A stretch of DNA of 64,000 nt from Salticus scenicus (Eukaryota > Arthropoda > Arachnida > Araneae > Salticidae): the NCBI GenBank assembly GCA_963930645.1, contig OZ005648.1, positions 245,311,436-245,375,435 of the forward strand, read 5' to 3'. This document shows, piece after piece, positions 11,293 to 20,300 of the stretch. Within the stretch, counting starts at the first letter, position 1. Every line of letters starts with the position of its first letter. The translations under genes and the position numbers were made by a program. A model generated the notes under the pieces. That model saw nothing but the letters and a program-made list of their open reading frames with translations, made no database searches and was not told the DNA's origin.

Positions 11293-12344
11293 TATCATCT
11301 GAGTGTTCTTTGATTCTTTTCTTGATTTTTTTGCTTTGTCATCTCTATGTCTCCATGTCTAATGGCTTATCAAGATGATGAAAATCATCTTGAGAATAGT
11401 GGTAGATTCTTGCAGTTTCTAAGGGGTCGGTGCTGTCTTTATCATTGCAGATATGTTGAAAAATCTTTTTGTTAAGTTTTATAAGTATGTTTATATTCAT
11501 TTTTGTGGCTTTGATTTTGACTTTTCTTTTATTGAATGTTCCTTTATTTGTAGGCTTAGTAGGGGATTAATGTAGTACATTTAGATTTAGATTTTCGACA
11601 GTATTTAATTTGATTAAGTTCTTTAATTTAATTTAATTTTTATAAATTATTTACCATTATTTTCAAATTATTTACCATTTTATTATGATTTTTTTTTTTT
11701 TTTTTTAATAAATTATTTAGATTTTTATTATAACCAGCTTTCTGTATGACTTCTATAATTTTATTTAGGTAATTAGGCTTTGAATAGAGTTTCATTAGAG
11801 CAGACGTAAATTGAGCAAGTTACATAGGATTGAATAGTCGTTAATTTGTATTTATAGGATGATTTGCATTTTGCATTAACTATTCCGTTACTGTTATTCT
11901 TAAAACAGGAATTTGGATTTCATTATTTGAGGTTCTTTTATTTTTACATCTGATAAGTTTATTTGGTTATTAATTTTGATTTCTAAAAGAAATTGAATGC
12001 TTCAGTCATTTTTATTTTGTGTAGGATTGTTTCAATTTTTATGATTTTGTTGACAAGAGTGAAGATATCGCCAATGTATCTATTATCTATACAATATCTG
12101 ATATTGTTATTAAATTGCTTAAAAACTTTTCTTCAGTTAATCTTAACTTTAATTCTGTGATAAACCTGAAATGGAGAATCCTATTGGTACTTCTTCATTC
12201 TGTTTATAGTATTTTCTATTAAATTTATGATAGTTTTCAAGTTAGAATTATTTGAAGAAACAATATTTTAAAGTAATTTAGTAACAATATTAGATATTGG
12301 CATAGGTATATTTACAATATCTTCGCTATCGTCAACAAAAATTT

Positions 12345-12615
12345 AATAATCGAAACAATCTAAGATGAAACAAATAAACTTATCCATACATTCCATTTAC
12401 TTTAAAAACTGAAACTAATAACAACTCCACTTTTCAAATGTAACAGTAATAAGAAACGAAAATAATGAAATCCAAACTACTGTTTTTAGGAAACTGAATA
12501 ATAGTTATGAGATAATTAATGAAGATTCATAAACTCCTATAAATACAAATAACAGCTTTACAATCTTATGTAAGTTGTGTAATTAACATTTGCTTGAACA
12601 AAACTATATTCTAAC
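12345..12615 (+). pseudogene. Penelope-like relic, plus strand, first part
   Basis: Plus-strand text translates with shifts to FTLKTETNNNSTF, VIRNENNEIQTTVFRKLNNS and YEIINEDS. It is collinear with FTLEEENNKQLNFLDVTINR and KITTQVYRKPNSSNEI of the PLE at 44930-45060. This is the RT thumb region. It starts a few bases from where the minus-strand relic starts, so the two are head-to-head. The relic is cut near 12615 and resumes near 14716. Confidence 0.7.
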
Positions 12616-12744
12616 ACGGGTGATTCAGAAAAATATCCTACGTGTGCAGGATATTTTCCTGATTTTGGGATTTTTAAAATTATTTTTCAGTAACCATTAA
12701 GAGAAAACTGTTGTATAATGTAAATTTAGAAATGTATTTTTTAT

Positions 12745-13035
12745 AATTTACTAGGCGCCTTCAGCGACCAGCTGGTTCGCGATCCTTGAAAAATCCGACT
12801 TTACGAAACTCCCGCTCGGTGGCGCCTGCAGCGCCTTTTTCCCGTTTCAGGTCTTACAACAGCTTAGTGACATATAGTGAAAATAGCTTAATTGAAAATT
12901 TTAATCTCAGTAAATTCCCGCTTGGTAGCACCTGCGGCGCCCTCTTCCAGTTTCAATATCTGAAACAACCTGTTCGCTCACCATGTTATGATCTTTCAAA
13001 TTTCTGACTTCAGCAAAGTCCCACTCGGTGGCGCC
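12745..13035. repeat. about 107-bp tandem repeat, three units
   Basis: Units carry CCCGCTCGGTGGCGCCTGCA near 12811, a diverged version (CCCGCTTGGTAGCACCTGCG) near 12918, and CCCACTCGGTGGCGCCGC near 13020. They are separated by AT-rich text. The GC-rich cores stand out from the neighbourhood. Confidence 0.7.
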
Positions 13036-13040
13036 GCAAT

Positions 13041-13468
13041 TTATTTTAATTAGTAGCTGAGGTACCAAAGAAAACCTAATCAAGACACCTCAAAACGTGC
13101 AAATAAGGTGAAATCTCGAATTCCACTTTCGATAATATAAAAGTACTTTAAAATATCTTTTGAATGATGTATTAAAAATAATTTAATAATAATTAGAAAT
13201 TGAAATATTGAAATTTTAAAATATTACAACGCCATCTGGCAGCAGAAATTTCTGTATTCCACTGTTCGATTCCAAATCAAAAAAGTTTTTTAATGATATA
13301 TTACTCATGAAATTATTTTAATTAGTAGCTGAGATACAAAAGAAAACTTATTCGGGACACCTCAAAACGTGTAAATCTGGTGAAAACTTTCGATAATATA
13401 AAAGAACTTTAAAATATCTTTCGAATGATGTATTAAAAATAATTTAATCATAATTAGAAATTGAAATA
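13041..13468. repeat. 165-bp direct repeat pair, offset 272 bp
   Basis: 13041-13206 and 13313-13468 share TTTTAATTAGTAGCTGAG and ACACCTCAAAACGTG. They also share TATAAAAG.ACTTTAAAATAT and ATGATGTATTAAAAATAATT, with scattered differences. The ACCTCAAAACGTGTAAAT text links this to repeat R4 elsewhere in the window. Confidence 0.8.
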
Positions 13469-14339
13469 CGCTTATTAGAATAAAATTTAATTTGCAATTA
13501 AAATGTAAATTTTTTGAAAAATCGATGAAATTTGAACTGCAACTATCCCTGTGCTGTAAACTGCACACACAAAGTTTCAAAAAATTTAGAAGAAAATTAA
13601 AGCATTGTGAAATTTGCAATTTTTATTCCTAGTAGAAAAAGCATGTGATCTCAAGTAGTAAAATATTTCCTTTGTTTGGGCGGATATGGAATTATCTCTT
13701 CTCTGTCAAGGTCAGTTGCCATGGTAACCCACCCCATGAATCAAGATAGCAAACAGTATTCAGTTCATTACAGAATGACGACGGCCGTTTTCAATGGTTT
13801 AATGCCTAAAATTAAAAAAATTATAATTCATTCAGTTTTTAAAATTTTCTCGCAATCTTTTGGGAATTGAACTGTTGAAGTGAGATCTATATACAAAAAA
13901 AAAAAAAAAAAAAAATGATTTATCTCTAAATGCTTTTGAGTTATAAAATGTTTTGTGAAAAAATCGATGTTTCGTAAAATCTAAAAATATGGATCGCTAA
14001 TCCGTATTTTGTAAAAATGTTTATATGGTTTGAAAGAGGATTAAATGACCTTTTCAAATATATCGGTTGTTAAGAAATGGAACAGTTACTCGGTCGTACA
14101 GGGCGTTTCAAAAAAGATGATCGAGAAAAAGAGAAATTTTCGACCCTTTTTAAAACTTTTTTTAAAAATATAAAAAATCTGTATTTTTCAAACAAAATTG
14201 TACTGTAAGAATCGGTAATAAATGCTCTTTCTCGTGGTATAGGTATATTTTCAATATCTTCAAAAGTTCTGCAGCGATCGCTTTAGAAAAACCCGCGAAA
14301 TTTTCCTCTCTCTGCTTCCTCTTTTGAGGAACACGCTGA

Positions 14340-14572
14340 ATTCTACTTGAAGGGCGGAAATTACAATCCGCTCGCTTTTTAATTAGACATTGGTCGACGT
14401 TTTAATTAATATCTCCGGAACTAATTAAAATTTTTAAATTCTTTTTTCACTATGCACTCGAGCAGGCTTCTGAGCACCCGTATGTCAAATTTTGTAGTTC
14501 CGTGTTCAGTAGGGGCTGAACGTATAGATGCTCAGACAGACAGACATCTTCTTTTGTTATTATAGATTAGTA
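14340..14572 (+). repeat. LINE-like 3' end (RTE type suspected)
   Basis: The text AATTAATATCTCCGGAACTA is followed by CAGACAGACAGACATCTTCT and TTATTATAGATTAGTAT, then a long T run. A similar arrangement (ACAGACAGAC then TATAATATTAGTAT) is common at 3' ends of RTE-like LINEs in arthropods; this is recalled, not searched. No ORF remains. Confidence 0.4.
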
Positions 14573-14715
14573 TTTTTTTTTTTTTTTTTTTTACAAAAAC
14601 TTTACTTATATTTTATTGGTTACATTCGTTTGAAAAAAACTAATCTTATCCTGATATATTTTTTTTTTTTCAAGGAATTTCAGGGTTTTTAAAGTAGGAT
14701 TACAATTAACCCTGT

Positions 14716-15300
14716 TCGAAGCCAAACTAAATAAAATAACATGATTATACATAAAGCTGGTTATAAGAAAAATCTGATGAATAACTTATATAAAGATAGA
14801 ATTAAAAACTTAATCAAATTGGAAACAGATAAAAATCTAAGCCTAACTATATCACATTAATCCCTTACAATAAAAGGACTTCCAATAAAGTAATAAAGCT
14901 GCAAAAATAAATCTAAACATACTTATAAAAATAGCAAAAATATTTTGCAAAATATTCACAACAATTTAAAAGCCCCATTAACCCCTTAGAAACAGTAGAA
15001 ATCTACAAAGTATTTTTTCAAAATGATGAAAATCAAACTGGAAGTTACATAAGGATAACAAAGTGAAAAATCAAGAAAAGAAACAAAAACACTCAAATGA
15101 TATAAAGCATAATAAAATAACTACAGTCTTAACTATAAAACGAACAGAGACTGAAAAATAAGTATCTGTTTTAAAAATGTTAAAAGCTTGCAGAACCACA
15201 ATCTTAACCACACTTATGCAATAAAACATGAAACAGTGGAAATCTTGACCGACAAACACGCAATTGTATCAAACTAAACAGAAACATAGACACAAAGTGT
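14716..15300 (+). pseudogene. Penelope-like relic, plus strand, second part with GIY-YIG remnant
   Basis: Continues the relic from 12345-12615. Near 14750, HKAGYKKNLMNNLYKDRIKN aligns with TQKAGYSNKLIDNLFKKRLK at 45188. Near 14976, PLETVEIYKVFFQNDENQ aligns with PLETAGIYKIPYTNNQ. Then SYIRITK, a stop and IKKRNKNTQMI align with the CYIGKTKRKIKTRIKEH YIG segment, and ITTVLT with ITTALT. The catalytic GIY is EIY and the frame is broken many times. A third alignment, to the minus relic at 10600, covers the C-terminus. It is dead. Confidence 0.75.
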
Positions 15301-15434
15301 CACTACTTATTGAAGTGGGAATGGAAGAAACACAATAGCCACAGTCATCAAGGGGGCAACCCAGAAGACTAGGATTCCAGCTGAATATGTACAGTAGATC
15401 TTAAAAGAAAAAATATTTTAAATTTATTAGAGTA

Positions 15435-15871
15435 GGTGCTCCAGTGATTGGCATGCTCCAGTAATTGACATCTATCATGAAATAATTAATAAATAAGAAA
15501 AATAATAAAATTATATATTTTACATGTAAGAATTTTAACATTTTATGTCAAACACTGGAGCATAGGGTGTTTAATAACTGGTAAAATGAATAACTAGCAG
15601 TGTCAAACACTGGAACATAGGAGGCCAATTGCTGATAAAATGAAAAACTGGCAGTGTCAATTACTGGAACATTGAGTGGGTGTCAAATAAAAATTCTTAA
15701 AAAAAAAAAAATAATTGTTATCAAATGTATATATTTTAACATATATGTGGTTCTGAATGTCTTTCATACTATATGTACTAACTTAAGATTTCTAAAAATA
15801 TTTTCTGATGACTAGAACATTAAAAACATCAGAGATTGCTGTAAAAGTGTCAATTACTGGTGCACTTACCC
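15435..15871. mobile_element. TIR element with repeated CCAGTAATTGACA motif
   Basis: Left GGTGCTCCAGTGATTGGCA and right (reverse complement) GTGCACCAGTAATTGACA pair as terminal repeats, with flanking TA at 15433-15434 and 15872-15873. The same motif recurs inside (15458, 15560, 15612, 15655). Non-coding, probably a mariner-type MITE. Confidence 0.55.
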
Positions 15872-15895
15872 TATACATTATCTTTTCATTAAAAT

Positions 15896-15922
15896 ACTTC
15901 CTTATACTTTGTATAAGGAAGT
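15896..15922. repeat. perfect hairpin of R4-type terminus
   Basis: ACTTCCTTATAC-TTT-GTATAAGGAAGT followed by AAAAA. The same kind of terminal hairpin plus A run closes repeat units at 33825, 41138 and 41500. Confidence 0.65.
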
Positions 15923-16144
15923 AAAAAGGAAAAAAAAAAAAAACCTCTTCTATCTAAAATATGAAGTTCTATTCCTTAGCAATGATTATATTTTCTTTTT
16001 AATTAGCTTCAGACAATTTATAATTTTCTGTTTCTTATTTTAATAATATTCCTGTAAGAAAAAAAAAAAAACTGTCTGAATATGAAATTTACTAGTGGAA
16101 TTTCATTCTGTATTGATTTAATAAATGTTTTGCCTTTATTTAAG

Positions 16145-16294
16145 GAATTCCAAGAGCAGTTAAAAAGAGTATCGCAGGTTAGAACTGAATTAAAGTCTCA
16201 TCTTCAGAATCTTCCTGATTTAACTCTTTTGCCTAGTGTGGTTGGAGGTTTTGCACCTTTACCTTCTGCTGCTGATTTATTTAATCAGCTCTGA
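16145..16294 (+). CDS. RPRD1: RPRD1A/B-like gene, terminal coding exon
   Basis: Encodes EFQEQLKRVSQVRTELKSHL, then QNLPDLTLLPSVVGGFAPLP and SAADLFNQL, with the stop TGA at 16292-16294. The LPDLSLLPNVTGGLAPLPSAGDLF ending is diagnostic of RPRD1A/B C-termini. The acceptor is TTTATTTAAG at 16135-16144. The exon is entered in phase 0, so the coiled coil runs ITERKVE-EFQEQL without a break from the exon at 2733-2908. A Met at 16082 in the same frame lies in intron sequence and is not the start. No promoter or upstream exon is in the window. The gene looks intact here, with no frame damage despite the repeat-filled intron. Confidence 0.92.
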   Translation, partial: EFQEQLKRVSQVRTELKSHLQNLPDLTLLPSVVGGFAPLPSAADLFNQL

Positions 16295-16948
16295 AAAAAT
16301 GATAAAGTAAGAATTAAATATATATATGTATACATTTCAAGAGTATTAAAGTAATAATTAATTGTATGAGAATCTACTTGTTGCTCCCTTTACCCTAACC
16401 CCCTCTTTTGTAAAAATTATTTGATGTTGAGTCTAGAAATTAAGAATAATCTGATTTAAATTTAATCTGAATTATTTTCTGTTCCTCACTGTTCCAATAA
16501 TCATACAAAATATCTTCAGGATAATTTAGAAAAAGGCTACTCTTTTGTATCACTACATACAATTTATAACAAAGAGAGAGAAAAAAATAAAACATCTATA
16601 AAAATAACTTGTAATCTTTATTTTAAATAATCTTCACCATAAAAGTTTTTGTTAAGTTCATATAAAACATGCTAAGTTCATACTATGTATTAAACATCTA
16701 AATTCAGTGATTCAAAAGAACTATCTAATTTCTGATTTAGTGGTGCAAAAATATGAAATGGCAAACAAAAGTAAAATAATAATATGTATGAATGCACACA
16801 TTTTATATGTATTTTAAGACAAACTTCTTATGTGTTTATGTTTTATTAATATTATTGCGCACAAAGGTAAAAAAAAAAATAATAATTTAGTTATTAAGTA
16901 TGATCCTTCATCGGGCAAAATATAGGTATGAATGGAGAGTGAAAGCAA
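16295..16948 (+). other. RPRD1 3' UTR and downstream flank
   Basis: AT-rich sequence. Possible AATAAA polyadenylation signals lie near 16585-16590. At 16907-16922 the minus strand reads GCCCGATGAAGGATC, resembling half of a hammerhead core, next to the start of the duplicated block. Confidence 0.4.
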
Positions 16949-17435
16949 ATACATAAATATTATTTAAACTTAACTTCTTCACATGCCATAAAATTAAAGA
17001 AAGCACCACTAGTTTCGAAAGGACATAGCCTTTCTTCTTCAGGTGCAAAAACATGCACTACTTACTGCCTTGGAGGCAAAAGCAAGACTGAAAGCAGGAC
17101 AAAATCCAAAGGGAGGGGAGCAACACAGCCAACCAATAGGAAGCATCTGGCAAAACCAATCAGAAAGGAATACAACCAAAAAACAGGAAACAAGAGAAAA
17201 AAAAATGGAGAAAAGTGATTTTTTTATATGATTTAATTATATATTTTTATTTAAATACATTAAATTAAATTTGAATTTGAAAACTTCTTCACATGCTATA
17301 AAATTAATTAAAGCACTACCGGCTTTGAAATGAAGTGGCTTTTCTTCTTCAGGGGCAAAAACACATGCTACTGCCTTTTCTTTAATTTTATGGCCTATGG
17401 AGAAGCTTTCAAGTTTAAATATTGTTTGTACACCA
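16949..17435 (-). repeat. Penelope-type terminal repeats, decayed (left copy)
   Basis: Two direct units (16971-17070 and 17284-17373) each read, on the minus strand, CCTGAAGAAGAAA, GAAAC or CAAAG, then TTTAATTTTATGGCATGTGA. A third, inverted unit is at 17376-17430 (TTTCTTTAATTTTATGGCCT on plus). Inverted and direct terminal repeats with hammerhead-like text are typical of PLEs. No RT coding is present. It is copied at 23429-23890. Confidence 0.55.
17003..17046 (-). ncRNA. hammerhead-like ribozyme motif, probably inactive
   Basis: On the minus strand: stem I GCAC/GTGC, CTGAAGA, stem II GAAAGG/CCTTTC, GAAA, a CTAG stem III. The cleavage dinucleotide is TG, where U followed by A, C or U is required. 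One unpaired base separates CTGAAGA from stem II. The architecture fits, but G at the cleavage position predicts no activity. A duplicate lies at 23464-23507. Confidence 0.5.
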
Positions 17436-17519
17436 GTTTTTTTAATTTAATATTTAGTACATAAATATTAATTTCTAAAAGCATTTTTTAATTGTCATTT
17501 TGTAAATATTATAATATTC

Positions 17520-18065
17520 CCTTTAATCATAAAAAACGGCAGTTTTTTGAGTGACGCAGCAAAGCTCAAACAAAGCTTAGCAGCGACACTCTATTATACA
17601 GCTAATTTAACATCAAAGGAATTTGGAAACGCCGACATTTAATATCTCAGTAAATTGGAGATATTCTGATCTAATATTTTCAGAATAAGCTTTTATCTTC
17701 TGCATGATGCTATCCTGAAAGTTTCACACTTCAACGTTGTATATATTTTGAGATCTGGAGTTGCAATTTAAGACTTCAAAGGAAAAATGTGTTTTGTGTG
17801 AGTTTTTTTTCTCGAAAACGGCTCGAAGAAATTTTATGAAATTGATATATGATATTAATTTATTTTGTCTGAGACGCATGACGTTCTCCGTTTTTCCCAA
17901 AAAACTCTTGTTTCTTAGATAATTTAGCTTAAAAATCGAACCATTTTTCCTCCGCCATGCATGGATTTGAACCGCAGATTCTCAGAATTCAGAACAGGCG
18001 TCATTCGGTTTTCTGAGGCTGTGGTTGGTTGGTCCAATCTGAATGCAGTCAATAAAATATTTAGA
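17520..18065. repeat. R1 dispersed repeat (left copy)
   Basis: Contains AACGGCAGTTTTTTGAGTGA then CGCAGCAAAG, TGAAAGTTTCACACTTCAAC and TTTTGAGATCTGGAGTTGCA, and ends near ATGCAGTCAATAAAATA. Diverged copies in the opposite orientation lie at 39395-39945 and 51293-51875. No coding frame. A B-box-like GGTTCAAATCC sits on the minus strand at 17963-17973. Confidence 0.75.
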
Positions 18066-18404
18066 TTTTTTTTTTTATTAAATGCAAAAAGGAAACTTCA
18101 TTGTTTGTTTTAAATACTTATTATATATATACTAAATTAAATTTTACTTAAATATTTCTTTCTTTTTTGTTATGAAGGAAATTATTTGATTTTAAAATTT
18201 CACATTTCGCCAAAATACTATTTAGATAATATTTCAAATAAGGAAATATTTTGTAATTATATGTATTCTATTTAATAATTATTCATAATAAATTTATAAT
18301 TTTTTAAGAGAAAATATTTCACATTTTTTTCCTATTAATTTTTTCCGACGTAAAACCCAACTAATCAATCAACCGATTAATTTTTTTCATCATTCATGTA
18401 TTCA

Positions 18405-18600
18405 TTCGCCGCCTCTGATTGGTGTTTCCTTCCTGCGCTCTCTGACTGGCTGAGACTGTTGTGGTTTTATTGTACAAGGCGTTTGCGGGAGCGGAGCTCC
18501 TCTCAATTTGCGCATGCTCCAATTTAGAGAAGAATTTCGAAGTATTATTGAGAGAGAAAAATTTTGGCGCCATCTTTTAACTTAATATAGAGTTACTATA
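18405..18600. promoter_or_regulatory. promoter-like GC-richer module (left copy)
   Basis: Within AT-rich sequence this block holds TCTGATTGGTG (inverted CCAAT), CTGACTGGCTGAG, GCGGGAGCGGAGCTCCTC, a TTGCGCATGC palindrome-like site, and GGCGCCATCTTTTAA, which contains a YY1-like GCCATCTT. Such clusters are seen in animal core promoters and retroelement 5' regions. It is duplicated at 24862-25057. No transcript evidence exists, so the role is inference. Confidence 0.35.
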
Positions 18601-19244
18601 AAAACGAGTGTGATCGCTTTCTCATTATTGATTCTATATTTTTTCTTTTGTAATTCGTAGTTCCTTTCTAAATTTTTATTAATTACCATTCTCTCGCTCT
18701 CCTTTTTTTTTTTTTTTTTTTTTTTTTATTATTACTGAATTGAGTGATGTAATTCTGGTGCGCTAATTTTTTTTCCCCCTATTAAGACAAAATGGAAAAT
18801 AAAAGGATTACTCTATATTGCATTACAAGAAATTTATATATATTAAATAAGAAAGGCTTGCTCATGTATATTAAAATTTAATATTTGAAGTATCATAATC
18901 AGAGGGAAACTATTTATTTAAAAAATAGAAGATAAACATATTATTGGTAAAATGACTAAATTATTATTATTATTATGTATTATTATTTTGTTCTTAATGA
19001 ATGGCAGTCTATAATCAATTTCTGTATAAATAACAATAAAATCATTAAAATATACTTCAATTTTATTATTTTGCTATTAGGCAATTTATGATTTTAAAAA
19101 AATTAAATGTCCATTATGTATTTCTACCAGTAAAACAAGAATATTTCGCCCCCCCCCCCCCCCTACACACAAGCACTTCAGATATTAATAGTTTAGGTTA
19201 ATGAAATTTCCTTTTACATGATTTTAATTTTAAAACCAATTATA

Positions 19245-19281
<37 letters not shown>

Positions 19282-19727
19282 ATTTAAAAAGAAATAAAGT
19301 ATATATTATTTCTTCGGTGCATTGCTGAAAAAAAAAAAAAAAAAAAGAATAGAAAAAGAGGGGGGGGGGATAGCAGAATATATTAATATAAACTAAACTT
19401 TGTCTGCATCTAATTATTCTTTAAAAAGGAATTGAAATTTGATTTATCAAAATAAATAATCGTTAATAAATGAAAGTATTTTTGTAAATTATATGAATAT
19501 TATATGATCTGCCATCTTGTTTCGAGTGCCAGCTATTTGAAATATTTAAATTCTCATTAAAAAGGTATTTATGATCCAATTTACTTAAAACTCCATATAT
19601 ACGTAGCCCTCATTAATATTTCCATTAAGTCCATTAATTAATTGTAGCCGCCATTTTTAAATAAAATGGTAGCTACATGATAAGAAAAAAAAATCTACTC
19701 TTTCTATGAGCTGGAAGGACTTGATCA
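18600..19727. other. non-coding interior of duplicated block
   Basis: Long T, C, A and G runs (18706-18727, 19149-19163, 19250-19277, 19328-19346, 19361-19369). No ORF or TIR recognised. Confidence 0.4.
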
Positions 19728-20300
19728 GTTGATCAATAACCCCTAAAAAGTAATGATATCAGAACAAAAACCCTTAACGGGTTAAAAGTTTGTGACGCAG
19801 CACTTTATTTCGATATGATTTGGAAATATGGGTCTTAAAAATAATGATATCAAATTTTGAGTGACGCTTTGCTATTAATTGAAATATACATAGATTTTTC
19901 TGATTTCATAATTTGCTCTTTTCTTCTATTTATATTTACATCACAGTACATTCATAATATTTTCAACTTCAACGTGAAAAAATATATAGAATTTACTCAC
20001 TGATGCTTTTTCATTTGCATCTCGTGAATTCAAAATATGAGTTTTAAAAGAAATGATATAATTTCAGTGACGCCTGAGTGTTACTTTAAAAAGATTTCTT
20101 TTTAGATTTCATAACAATCACTTTTGTTTTGTTGAATAAAGTGTATTTACATATTGAAATAATGATTTTAATTTTTAAATATACTGTCAAATAGTCAAAC
20201 TTTCACTCAATGTACATTATAAATTGAAGTTATCTAGTTCAATAAATTGATTTGTCTATTGCGTCACACTATCCAAAACTGTAAGTAAAATATATGTAAA
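19728..20300. repeat. R2 dispersed repeat (left copy)
   Basis: Runs from GATCAATAACCCCTAAAAAG to CCAAAACTGTAAGTAAAATA, with recurring GTGACGC motifs (19791, 19861, 20069). A diverged inverted copy lies at 42217-42795. Its right end merges with the hairpin at 20261-20409. Non-coding. Confidence 0.75.

Larger units (their letters stand above)
10490..12340 (-). pseudogene. Penelope-like element RT/GIY-YIG relic, minus strand
   Basis: Minus-strand translation, with many stops and shifts, shows PLE landmarks in order. Near 12080-12110 is RYIGDIFTLVNK, corresponding to the RT catalytic YxDD-type motif. The thumb region with KSKFLFKNN-like text follows near 11900. DPLETARIYHYSQDD lies near 11390-11440, aligning with DPLETAGIYKIPYTN of the PLE at 45421. 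At 10600-10740, NKITRVLTKTNKYQKTNIDY and VEILADKQ match the end of the same ORF. A mariner at 10740-11292 interrupts it. The 5' part of RT is missing. Seen: the shared motifs. Inferred: a dead 5'-truncated copy, head-to-head with the plus-strand relic at 12345. Confidence 0.75.
12616..14715. mobile_element. 2.1-kb insertion splitting the PLE relic
   Basis: The two halves of the plus-strand PLE relic are separated by this block, so it entered after the PLE. Near its left edge is a hairpin (AAATATCCT / AGGATATTT, 12633-12657). It contains three copies of a GC-richer unit (12745-13035), a 165-bp direct repeat, and a LINE-like 3' tail at 14340-14572. No TIR pair or coding region was recognised, and it may be several insertions. 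Boundaries are approximate. Confidence 0.5.

Noticed and set aside
17963..17973. B-box GGTTCAAATCC on the minus strand inside R1, suggesting a tRNA gene
   Set aside because: The T-arm pairing is poor, no acceptor stem can be formed, and the other R1 copies lack it.
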